64,000 nt of DNA, from contig JACOUL010000047.1 in NCBI GenBank assembly GCA_016177875.1, positions 1-64,000 of the forward strand, read 5' to 3'. This stretch comes from Burkholderiales bacterium (lineage in GTDB: Bacteria > Pseudomonadota > Gammaproteobacteria > Burkholderiales > Burkholderiaceae_D). The notes under the pieces were generated by a model. The model was not told the origin of the DNA. It made no database searches and saw only the letters and a program-made list of their open reading frames with translations. This document shows positions 53,445 through 61,451 of this stretch, piece after piece. Every line of letters begins with the position of its first letter. Position 1 is the first letter of the stretch. Both the position numbers and the translations under genes were made by a program.

Positions 53445-53896
53445 GCATCGTCTCCGCGCACCATGGTGAGAAATTCGACTCGCGTCGCGTCCGCTTGCGC
53501 GGCGGTTTCCGCCTTCTGAGCGGCCAGCGCTTTCTCGATCGGATGCAACACGATGTCGTTCACTCTTTGCGCCGCATCGGTTTGCATCAGCGCATCGAAC
53601 AAAGCAGCCCATTCCGCATGACGCGTATCGCGGCCGGCAACATAAGCCACGCCCATCTCGCCCGATGACAGACGCAAAGCGCAACGCGTCATCGACATTT
53701 CGCCGACGTTGAACTGGGCGCCGCTGCCGCCGATGCGGGCACGCACCATAGCCAGACCCACTTCGGGCCGGCGCAGCCACAGGTAAGCCGGCAATTCGCC
53801 GAAATTTTTGACTGCTTCAGATAAGGTGGGACCCGGCGCCTTTGCCAACATCGACATCCAGCGCGCGCGATCCCGAGGGGACGTAGCGTGATTCAT
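53441..53896 (-). CDS. phnG: C-P lyase subunit PhnG
   Basis: 151 residues from ATG 53896; an upstream TTG at 53917 would extend it but not the family match. First gene of the operon. Blocks RARWMSMLAKA, RRPEVGLAMVRARIGGSGAQ, FNVGEMSMTRCALRLSSGE and VAYVAGRDTRHAEWAAL are typical PhnG. A candidate Pho box lies 24 bp upstream. Confidence 0.94.
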   Translation of the reverse strand: MNHATSPRDRARWMSMLAKAPGPTLSEAVKNFGELPAYLWLRRPEVGLAMVRARIGGSGAQFNVGEMSMTRCALRLSSGEMGVAYVAGRDTRHAEWAALFDALMQTDAAQRVNDIVLHPIEKALAAQKAETAAQADATRVEFLTMVRGDDA

Positions 53897-53919
53897 GACG
53901 CGCATTACATCATCCAAAA

Positions 53920-53937
53920 ATGAAATTTTGATGACAT
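53920..53937 (-). promoter_or_regulatory. candidate Pho box for phnGHIJKLM
   Basis: On the minus strand ATGTCAT, CAAA, ATTTCAT: heptamers spaced 4 bp, matching the CTGTCAT consensus at 6 and 5 of 7. It lies 24-41 bp before phnG. The phn operon is a known PhoB target in E. coli. Confidence 0.55.
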
Positions 53938-53954
53938 CGTCGTTCGTCCGCGTC

Positions 53955-53972
53955 CTGTCAACTTGCGGTCAC
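53955..53972 (+). promoter_or_regulatory. candidate Pho box for the divergent phn unit
   Basis: CTGTCAA, CTTG, CGGTCAC: two heptamers spaced 4 bp, each 6/7 to consensus if C is allowed at the last place. It lies 54 bp upstream of the phnM-like gene and 18 bp from the opposite-facing box. Confidence 0.55.
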
Positions 53973-54025
53973 ATTCGTCGATTAGGATAGATCCATATTC
54001 GGATCGACAGGGAAGAGAGAACATC

Positions 54026-55237
54026 ATGGAAACACAGATCGCAATCAGAGGCGGAACCTGCCTGCTTCCTGACGGCAATGACGCAAGCGATTGGAATGAA
54101 TCCGACATCGCCGTACGCGGCAGCCGCATTGAATTTATCGGCTTTAAAAATCGGCATTCGAATGACGCGCGACAAATAACTTTTGATGCGAGCGGCCTGC
54201 TGGTGCTTCCCGGCATGATCGACATTCACGGCGACGCCTTCGAGCGGCAAATCCAACCGCGACCGAAGACGGTCTTTTCGCACGACATCGCGTTGACCGA
54301 CACCGACCGGCAACTGATCGCCAACGGCATCACCACCGCTTGCCACGGCGTGACCTATTCGTGGGAAGGCGGCTTGCGCGGACGCGAGGCGGCGATGATG
54401 CTGATGGATCAGGTGGCGCGCCGGCGCGAGTTGCTGCACGCCGACCATCGCATTCACCTGCGATTTGAAAACCACCATGCCGCCGGCGTGCAAGACGCGC
54501 TTGATTGGATTGCGCAAGGCCGCATCGATTTTTTTGCCTTCAACGAACATCTTCCTTCGATCGTAGCCAAAGCTGCGTCGCCGGACAAGCTGGCGTCCTA
54601 CGCGGAGCGTGCGCGCTGCACCAGCGAAGAATTCCGGCAGCGCATTGCGGACGCCTTACGCCGCTCGGGCGATGTGCCTGAGTCGGTGGAGCGGCTCGCC
54701 GCAGCTTGCCGTGAACATGGCATCCCGATGGCGTCGCATGACGATGAAACCTGGACCGACCGGGAACATTACCAAGCGCTCGGCGTCGAAATCAGCGAAT
54801 TCCCGCGTACCCAGGATGCACTGTTTACCGCCATGGCGCTCAGCAATCGCGTCATCATGGGCGCTCCCAATGTGCTGCTCGCCGGCAGCCATTGCGGCGG
54901 ACTGGCCGCGGCTGACACCATCAAGAGCGGCATGTGCGACATCTTGGCCTCGGATTATTATTATCCGGCGCTGTTGCATGCGCCCTTCCGGCTGACTCAC
55001 ATGGGCACCTGTAGCTTGGCGCAAGCTTGGCGCCTAGTGTCTGCCAATCCGGCGCAGGCATTGAATCTGAGCGACCGCGGCCGTATCGAACCCGGCTTGC
55101 GCGCCGATTTGATAGCGGTCGAACCCTGCCCCTCCGGCAGTGTGCGGCTGGTCGCTACCATCGCAGGCGGCAAGCTGGCCTACTGCGCCGAACCGGATCG
55201 CCTGGTTCGCACGCCGGATTATTCCATGGCGGCGTAG
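54026..55237 (+). CDS. second PhnM-like amidohydrolase
   Basis: 403 residues from ATG 54026. Same fold as PhnM, but with HGDAFERQIQPRPKTVF in place of the HTDN block; SHDDETWTDREHY and MGAPNVLLAGSHCGG are kept. It may act on a different phosphonate intermediate or be a redundant diphosphatase. It is divergent from phnG, starts the operon that continues with the DUF1045-PhnN fusion 8 bp later, and has its own Pho box. Confidence 0.88.
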   Translation: METQIAIRGGTCLLPDGNDASDWNESDIAVRGSRIEFIGFKNRHSNDARQITFDASGLLVLPGMIDIHGDAFERQIQPRPKTVFSHDIALTDTDRQLIANGITTACHGVTYSWEGGLRGREAAMMLMDQVARRRELLHADHRIHLRFENHHAAGVQDALDWIAQGRIDFFAFNEHLPSIVAKAASPDKLASYAERARCTSEEFRQRIADALRRSGDVPESVERLAAACREHGIPMASHDDETWTDREHYQALGVEISEFPRTQDALFTAMALSNRVIMGAPNVLLAGSHCGGLAAADTIKSGMCDILASDYYYPALLHAPFRLTHMGTCSLAQAWRLVSANPAQALNLSDRGRIEPGLRADLIAVEPCPSGSVRLVATIAGGKLAYCAEPDRLVRTPDYSMAA

Positions 55238-55245
55238 AGCCTGTT

Positions 55246-56511
55246 ATGGCACGCTACGCCCTCTATTTCACTCCCGCTGCCGGCTCGCGCTGGCACGATG
55301 CCGGCAGCCGTTGGCTGGGACGCGATGCAGCCACGGGAGCGGAATTGCAGCAACCGCATCCGGCCGGCGTGCCAAAGCTGATGCTGACGACGCTGACCGC
55401 CGATGCCCGTCGCTACGGCTTGCATGCGACGCTCAAAGCGCCGTTTCATCTAATCGAAGGATTTTCGGAAGAACACCTGGCCTTGATGGCACAGACATTT
55501 TGCGAGCGGCAGCGGCCCATCACGCTGAAGAATTTTCGGGTACGATCCCTGGACAATTTTCTGGCATTGCGCTCGGACGGCCCGCATGAGGAAATCGCCG
55601 CGCTGGCCATGCGCTGCGTCGCATATTTCGATACGCTGCGCGCAGCGCCGACCGACGCCGAGTTGAACAAGCGCCGGCGCGCCGGACTAACCAAGCGTCA
55701 GGAAATGCTGCTCGAGCGCTGGGGCTATCCTTACGTCGAAGAAGAATTTCGATTTCACATGACCTTGACCGATGCGCTCAGCGGCCTCGACACCGATGTC
55801 GCCTACGCCATTCGCCGCGCCGCCGAGGAACATTTCGCCGATGTCGTCGCCGGTATACCCTTGACGATCGATGCATTGACGATCTTCAAGGAAGAGCACC
55901 CCGGCGCACCCTTCGCCATGTGGCGCAGCTTCCGCTTCGACGCCGCATGCGAGCGGCCCGGCTTGCCGAATGTCGGCCGCATCTTCTATTGCGTCGGCCC
56001 CTCCGGCGCCGGCAAGGATACCCTGCTGCAATGGGTGAAGCAAAAACTGCCGGCCGGTGCGAATGTCGTATTCGCGCGCCGCACCATCACGCGTGACGCG
56101 CACGACAGCGAAGCATACGACGCGGTCGACAACGCCACGTTCTGGCAGCTCGCCGCCGCCGGACACTTCGCCATGATTTGGCAAGCCAACGACCTGTGCT
56201 ACGGCATTCCGCGCAGTATCGAAGCCGACCTGCTTTCCGGGCGTGACGTGGTCATCAACGGATCGCGCGAATACGTGCCTCAACTACTGCGTCTTTTTCC
56301 GCAAGCACAGATGGTCTGGATCGAAGCCGATGCGCAACAAATTCGCGAGCGCCTGCAGTCGCGCCACCGCGAATCGGGCGCCGCCCTGCTTAAACGAATC
56401 GAGCGCGCGGAACAATTCACGCCGCCCGATACAGAAGCCGTTATCCGCATTGAGAATAATGGGTCGGTCGAAAACGCGGGAAGTCAATTGCTGGAAATAC
56501 TGCAGCGGTAA
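55246..56511 (+). CDS. phnN: DUF1045 (2H phosphodiesterase) - PhnN fusion
   Basis: 421 residues from ATG 55246. Residues 1-240 are the DUF1045 phosphonate-operon protein with the two HxT motifs of 2H phosphodiesterases (YGLHATLKAPFHL and EFRFHMTLTDAL). Residues about 242-421 are PhnN, ribose 1,5-bisphosphate phosphokinase, with P-loop CVGPSGAGKDTLLQW. The C-P lyase pathway ends with cyclic phosphate opening (PhnP) then PhnN making PRPP; no phnP lies here, so the DUF1045 half may supply that step. The two are separate genes in many genomes. The longer open frame upstream from 55027 is out of the phnM-like frame and not coding. Confidence 0.9.
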   Translation: MARYALYFTPAAGSRWHDAGSRWLGRDAATGAELQQPHPAGVPKLMLTTLTADARRYGLHATLKAPFHLIEGFSEEHLALMAQTFCERQRPITLKNFRVRSLDNFLALRSDGPHEEIAALAMRCVAYFDTLRAAPTDAELNKRRRAGLTKRQEMLLERWGYPYVEEEFRFHMTLTDALSGLDTDVAYAIRRAAEEHFADVVAGIPLTIDALTIFKEEHPGAPFAMWRSFRFDAACERPGLPNVGRIFYCVGPSGAGKDTLLQWVKQKLPAGANVVFARRTITRDAHDSEAYDAVDNATFWQLAAAGHFAMIWQANDLCYGIPRSIEADLLSGRDVVINGSREYVPQLLRLFPQAQMVWIEADAQQIRERLQSRHRESGAALLKRIERAEQFTPPDTEAVIRIENNGSVENAGSQLLEILQR

Positions 56512-56783
56512 GCTTCCGCAAATTTTCAAGTTCTAATTCCCACCCCGATTTGACCTGCTTGATCGCCAAAATTACGACGATCATTGGTTTCCTACGGCGT
56601 TTCAGCCGTCCTTCTATGCACAAAAAAATCCCCTGAATGCGGAGAATCCGCGTGAGAAATGAGACATACGGCGATGGCATAGGCATTTCTCCAGCCCTTT
56701 TACAGCATAATAGACAAAAATATGGCAAGAAATACAAGTTAGGCTTATTTTTACAGGCCAAATAAACATGTCATGGGAGAAAA
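56512..56783. promoter_or_regulatory. promoter region of the TelA cluster
   Basis: 272 bp. It begins with a weak GCGG/CCGC hairpin that may end the phn unit and grows AT-rich toward the next gene, which has GGGAG 6 nt before its ATG. No Pho box or other operator was recognised. Confidence 0.4.
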
Positions 56784-57899
56784 ATGAAAAAGTATATTGG
56801 ACTCTTCCTGTCGGTACTGGTGATCGTCGCCGTCGCTGCCGGTTTGTATAAGTCGGCGCAACAAAAGAAAGCGCAGGACACGGCACAAACAAGCGGCGCC
56901 TTGAAAACAGGCACGGAACCAAGAACCGTCAAGCTCCTGGTCGGCAGCGCAAAATTCGGCTTCCTAAAAGACCCCGCATTGACCGGCATACTGGAAAAAG
57001 AAGGCCTACGCTTAGACCTGATCAAGTCCGGCGCATTCGAGCAGGACAAAAACAAAGTGGGTGAGATCGATGCGGTATGGCCGGCAGGCGCCAACACCGC
57101 TGCCGACTGGGCGGGGTTGATCAAAGGATCTGCCACTTATCCCGTATTCTCCACACCGCTTGCGCTGGCCAGCTGGAAAGCGCTCATTCCGGTATTCGAG
57201 AAGAACGGCTTGGGCAAGATGATCGGGGCCGCGCATGGCGACTTTTATTTAGAGAAAGCGCTTCCGCTGATGTTGAAGTCCACTCGTTGGAATCAGCTCA
57301 AGGAAAACGAGGTCTTCAACGTCAATAAAGGCTTCCTCGTGAATACGCCGGATTTGCGCAAATCCGCAACCGGTTCGCTGTATATTGCAGCGCTCACTTA
57401 CATTAAGAACGGCAACGAGGTCGTGCAAAGTCTCGACAAAGCCAATGGCATGGCCGAAGAACTTTCCCCACTCATTACCCGCCAGGGCTTCCAGGAAGGA
57501 ACGCTCGCCGGACCGTTTGAAGACTACATCGGCCAAGGTATGGGCAAAGCCCCTCTGGTGTTGATTTACGAAAGCCAGTTCATAGAGGCGAAGCGTGCCA
57601 ACAAACTGCACGACGCTCACGTGCTGCTTTATCCGCAACCGGGTCTCGTTCTCAAGCACATCTTCGTCGGCAAGACCCCGGCCGGCAAAAAACTCGGTGA
57701 ATTGCTATCTACCGATGCCGGGATTCAGAAGATCGCCGCGCAATATGGCTTTCGCACCAATGACCCGGCTGTCTTTGCTACTGAGACGAAACAAATCGGC
57801 TTGGATGCCCCTGAACTGTTAAACCTCGCTGAAACGCCGTCGACGACGATTCTCGATGCAATTAACCAAACCATCGTTAAGAAACTGGAAGGAAAATAA
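56784..57899 (+). CDS. membrane-anchored solute-binding-like protein
   Basis: 371 residues. One N-terminal hydrophobic segment (MKKYIGLFLSVLVIVAVAAG) without a clear cleavage site, then a linker and a periplasmic-binding-like domain (TVKLLVGSAKFGFLKD, IDAVWPAGANTAADWAGLIK, LVNTPDLRKSATGSLYIAAL, APLVLIYESQFIE). A conserved pattern is shared with the binding half of the VWA lipoprotein two genes on (DAVW). It starts the cluster with TelA 2 bp downstream. The ligand is unknown, and no ABC permease is present, so sensing or scaffold roles are more likely than uptake. Confidence 0.8.
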   Translation: MKKYIGLFLSVLVIVAVAAGLYKSAQQKKAQDTAQTSGALKTGTEPRTVKLLVGSAKFGFLKDPALTGILEKEGLRLDLIKSGAFEQDKNKVGEIDAVWPAGANTAADWAGLIKGSATYPVFSTPLALASWKALIPVFEKNGLGKMIGAAHGDFYLEKALPLMLKSTRWNQLKENEVFNVNKGFLVNTPDLRKSATGSLYIAALTYIKNGNEVVQSLDKANGMAEELSPLITRQGFQEGTLAGPFEDYIGQGMGKAPLVLIYESQFIEAKRANKLHDAHVLLYPQPGLVLKHIFVGKTPAGKKLGELLSTDAGIQKIAAQYGFRTNDPAVFATETKQIGLDAPELLNLAETPSTTILDAINQTIVKKLEGK

Positions 57900-57901
57900 G
57901 A

Positions 57902-59092
57902 ATGACTCATCCCACCACTCAAGCCACTGCCATCGATACGCCGCTGGTTCTGACGCCACCCGACGTGGTCGAAGCGGTGCCTTCAACCAAAGTTGCCGGC
58001 GCCGTCAAGCTGTCAGACGAATTGAAATCCAAAGTTGAAACGCAGCTTGATGCATTTATGGACGGCCTGATGAAAGGTGATCCGCAATCGGATGAATTCA
58101 AGGCCCGGCTGGATTCGGCGTTTGCCATCGGCCGCAAGGAAATCGCGGAATCCACGACGCTGTCCAATCGCTTTACCAGCAAAAATTTCGTCGGCGCCGA
58201 AGATACCCCTGCATACCAAGCGATTGCCAACATGCGCGCGCTCTTCGATGAGTTGAATCCTGCGCGGCAGGGCGATTTATTTACGCCGACCAAATTCCTC
58301 GGCATCCCGGTTCCGTTTGCCAGCAAATTGAATCGCTACATGCGCAAGTACCAGTCCGCCGGCAACCAGATAGCCGCGATCCAGGGACAAATCATCGAGG
58401 CAAAAGATGAAATCGCGAAGGACGTGGCGGAAATGGGTGTCGCACGCCAGCAAGTCTGGGCTGCGCTCGAAAAACTGGAAGCGGCAGCCTACTTCATTCG
58501 CTCCCTGGACGAACGATTGACGACGCAAATTGCGACTTTGAAACAGGGCGATCCGGACCGCGCCCGGGCATTCGAACAGGAAGTGTTGTACTACGTGCGC
58601 CAAAACTTGGGCGACATCCTGGCCGCCCAAGCTTTGAGCATCAATGCCTACAACGTCATGGGCGAACTTCGGAAAACCGGGCGCGAAACCATGAATGGAT
58701 GCGACCGTGTAGCAACGCTCGGTACTGCGGCACTGTCCGTGGCGGTGACATTGGCACGCGCCACTGGGAACCAGATCGCGACGCAGAAAATGATCAACGA
58801 GTCGAAGAATCAAATCGAAAGCTTGATTACGCAAACAGGCGACGCGCTGAACACGCACGTTGACATGACCACCAAATTTGCAAGCGAGCCGATCTTGGGT
58901 GTACAGACACTGCAGAATATGTTCAACAAGACATTCGAGGCCATGGATAAGCTGGAAAAATTCCGTTCAGAGTCGCTGACCGCCATGCAGCAAAATAACA
59001 ATATGATCGCGCAAGAATTGAGCAAAGCGCGCGACCGCATTAACAACGACCAGAAAGCATCTGCCTCGGTCGGCGCGGCATTGACTCTGTAA
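57902..59092 (+). CDS. telA: TelA/KlaA-family toxic-anion-resistance protein
   Basis: 396 residues, largely helical (PF05816 TelA). Typical stretches are NRFTSKNFVGAEDTPAYQAI, MRKYQSAGNQIAAIQGQIIE and ALSINAYNVMGELRKTGRET. TelA proteins were named for tellurite resistance and recur in Ter-like stress gene sets with VWA and XpaC proteins; their biochemistry is unknown. No TM segment, so it is cytosolic or peripheral. Its neighbours here are envelope proteins. Confidence 0.9.
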   Translation: MTHPTTQATAIDTPLVLTPPDVVEAVPSTKVAGAVKLSDELKSKVETQLDAFMDGLMKGDPQSDEFKARLDSAFAIGRKEIAESTTLSNRFTSKNFVGAEDTPAYQAIANMRALFDELNPARQGDLFTPTKFLGIPVPFASKLNRYMRKYQSAGNQIAAIQGQIIEAKDEIAKDVAEMGVARQQVWAALEKLEAAAYFIRSLDERLTTQIATLKQGDPDRARAFEQEVLYYVRQNLGDILAAQALSINAYNVMGELRKTGRETMNGCDRVATLGTAALSVAVTLARATGNQIATQKMINESKNQIESLITQTGDALNTHVDMTTKFASEPILGVQTLQNMFNKTFEAMDKLEKFRSESLTAMQQNNNMIAQELSKARDRINNDQKASASVGAALTL

Positions 59093-59128
59093 CCAACGTA
59101 ATCAACGAAGACGGATCACACTCAACAC

Positions 59129-60697
59129 ATGAAAAAAATCCATCAGTTCTTTGCCGGCTTCCTGATACTGTTGGCGCTGGCCGCGTGCGACAAGAGTTCC
59201 CAGAGTTCAGCAAACCATCAACAGCGGCCGGTCGCCGCAGAGGGCAACACCTTCCGCATCCTTGCCGGATCGGAGCTGAAGGATGTCGCCGACCTGGTGC
59301 AAGCCTTCGGACGCAGTATGAACATCAATGTCCAGTTTGACTACACCGGCACACTGGATGCGGTGGACCGCCTAGCCGATGGCGGCAAGTACGACGCGGT
59401 CTGGGTTTCACACGGCAAGTACCTTCAGCTAATTCCCGAAGTGAAGAACCAGATCAAAGCTTCGGAAAAGACCATGTACTCCCGCGTGGTGCTGGGCGTT
59501 AAGCGGGATGCGGCAAACAAGCTTGGATGGAAAAGCGGGAAGACGGGCTGGAACGATGTCGTCAAGGCGGCTAAGGCAGGCAAATTTCGTTTTGCCATGA
59601 CCAATCCGACCGGCTCCAACACCGGTTTTGTAGCACTGGCCGGCCTTGCCGCCGAACTCTCCGGCAAAGGCGACGCGCTGGAAGTGAAGGATATTCCGGC
59701 CGATAAATTAAAGGAACTCTTCGCCGGCCAATCCATGACGGCGGGATCGTCGGGCGTTCTCGCCGACATGTTCGCAGCCACGCCGGATAAGGTTGACGGC
59801 ATCATCAATTACGAAAGCGTCATCAGGTCGATGGCCTCAAAAGGGCAAGCGCTGGAAGTCATCATTCCGAAAGAAGGCGTAATCACGGCGGACTATCCTT
59901 TGATGCTGTTGTCGAACTCGGCGCAGCAGTCGTTCTATCAAAAACTGCTGGAGTACTTGAGGTCGGATTCAACTCAAAAGCAAATTGCCGCAAGCACCTT
60001 CAGAACGCCGCTGGCCGGAAGCGGCTCGGACGAAGTCGTCAACGAACTGCCCTTTCCGGGATCGCTCGCCGTAGTGGAGGCCATTCTAAAAGGCTTCCTG
60101 GATGACTTTTCCAAGCCGTCCACCTCTTTCTATGTGCTCGATGTGTCGGGGTCGATGGAAGGCGCCCGCATTAAGGCATTGAGGGATTCCATGCTTGCGT
60201 TGGCCCAAGGCGACGCATCCGCATCGGGACGCTTTTCCACCTTCCGTGCGCGTGAGCGCGTATATATGATTCCGTTCAATCATGCGCCATTGCCTATGAT
60301 GCAGTTCGACCTAAGCGAATCGGCCGAGAAGAATAAGCCTGTGGTCGAACAAATGCGCCAGTCGATCCAGCGGCTGGAGGCTGGAGGCGGAACGGCGATC
60401 TTTTCGGCAGTCGCCAGCATTTACGAGCAGGCGCAACAGGAGCTGATAAATGGCGATCGCCTGGTGTCTATCATCGTCGAAACTGACGGGGATAACCGAA
60501 ACGGCATCTCTCTAACCGAGTTGCGCGAGTTCGTTTACAGCAAAGGCGAGCCTCGCGTGCCGATTTTCGCGATTCTATTCGGCGACGGCAATCCGCGTGA
60601 AATGCAAGCCTTGGCAGAAATGAGCAGAGGCAAAGTATTTGACGCGAAGAAGGTCAAGCTTTCCAAAGTCATGAAAGAAATTCGTACTTACCAGTAG
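59129..60697 (+). CDS. lipoprotein fusing a solute-binding and a VWA domain
   Basis: 522 residues. Signal peptide with lipobox (LILLALAACDKSS). Residues about 38-310 are a type II periplasmic-binding domain (FRILAGSELKDVADLVQAFG, YDAVWVSHGKYLQL, MTNPTGSNTGFVALAGLA). Residues about 325-520 are a von Willebrand factor A domain with a complete MIDAS: DVSGS at Asp338, GGGTAIFSAV and VETDGDNRNG. The fusion suggests ligand-dependent adhesion or protein binding outside the cytoplasmic membrane. It lies 36 bp after telA. Confidence 0.87.
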   Translation: MKKIHQFFAGFLILLALAACDKSSQSSANHQQRPVAAEGNTFRILAGSELKDVADLVQAFGRSMNINVQFDYTGTLDAVDRLADGGKYDAVWVSHGKYLQLIPEVKNQIKASEKTMYSRVVLGVKRDAANKLGWKSGKTGWNDVVKAAKAGKFRFAMTNPTGSNTGFVALAGLAAELSGKGDALEVKDIPADKLKELFAGQSMTAGSSGVLADMFAATPDKVDGIINYESVIRSMASKGQALEVIIPKEGVITADYPLMLLSNSAQQSFYQKLLEYLRSDSTQKQIAASTFRTPLAGSGSDEVVNELPFPGSLAVVEAILKGFLDDFSKPSTSFYVLDVSGSMEGARIKALRDSMLALAQGDASASGRFSTFRARERVYMIPFNHAPLPMMQFDLSESAEKNKPVVEQMRQSIQRLEAGGGTAIFSAVASIYEQAQQELINGDRLVSIIVETDGDNRNGISLTELREFVYSKGEPRVPIFAILFGDGNPREMQALAEMSRGKVFDAKKVKLSKVMKEIRTYQ

Positions 60698-60751
60698 AAG
60701 TAACGACTACGATGCGGAATTTTCATCTGGGAATTGAACAGGGAATGAAGA

Positions 60752-61360
60752 ATGAATAGCGTTCAACGCTTTCTTCTTTCGAACGGCAATATCGCCGGCA
60801 GTGCGGCGGCTCTTGCGGTTACCGTTAGCTACCTGGCCGGATTGATCGATCAAGGCTGGGGCCTGCTCGCTGTGGGCGCCTATGCGGCCGGATTCTTGCC
60901 TTTTGCATTCGTCGGCAAGCCGGTCCACATGCCTGAAGGCCTTAGCACTGCCGAAGCCTTGGAATGGCTACGGACTTCGGCCATGCCGAGATTACCGCAA
61001 AATGCGCGTCCGATTCTCAGCGATATCATTGCCCGCGTCGACGGGCTGATGCCGCGCCTGAAGGAGATGGAAGAACAGGGAATAGTCGAGGCATCAAGCC
61101 GCGCGCTGCTGAAGCAAACGGTGGTGCGTCTGTTGCCCGATGCCGTTGAAACTTATCTTCGCTTGCCGGCCACGTACGCCAAGGTGAAAACCCTGGAAGA
61201 CGGGAAAACACCGCAGCAACTCTTGATCGACCAACTGGCCATGCTGCAAACTCATGTCCATTCTCTGGAAGATAACTTGCTGTCAGCCGACATCAACAGT
61301 ATGCTCGCCAACGGCAAGTTTCTTCAGGAGAAATTCCAGCAAGGGATTGCGCTAAACTGA
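60752..61360 (+). CDS. two-TM protein, possibly XpaC-like
   Basis: 202 residues. Two N-terminal TM segments (about 13-34 and 38-54; GSAAALAVTVSYLAGLI, GLLAVGAYAAGFLPFAFVG), then a helical cytosolic part (about 80-200; MEEQGIVEASSRALLKQTVV, VETYLRLPATYAKV). XpaC proteins, common partners of TelA, have a similar layout, but the match is weak. ATG preceded by GGGAATGAAG. Last gene of the cluster, 54 bp after the VWA lipoprotein. Confidence 0.7.
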   Translation: MNSVQRFLLSNGNIAGSAAALAVTVSYLAGLIDQGWGLLAVGAYAAGFLPFAFVGKPVHMPEGLSTAEALEWLRTSAMPRLPQNARPILSDIIARVDGLMPRLKEMEEQGIVEASSRALLKQTVVRLLPDAVETYLRLPATYAKVKTLEDGKTPQQLLIDQLAMLQTHVHSLEDNLLSADINSMLANGKFLQEKFQQGIALN

Positions 61361-61451
61361 GCAGGGCGTAGGAACACTATGCAAGTCAGGCTTTTCTTCG
61401 ACGCATCGTAGGCATCGCAGAATATACGCCGTCGTTTGCACATCGATTGGG

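Noticed and set aside
55027..55245. N-terminal extension of the DUF1045-PhnN frame
   Set aside because: Overlaps the phnM-like gene in another frame; the DUF1045 family begins at MARYALYFTPA (55246).
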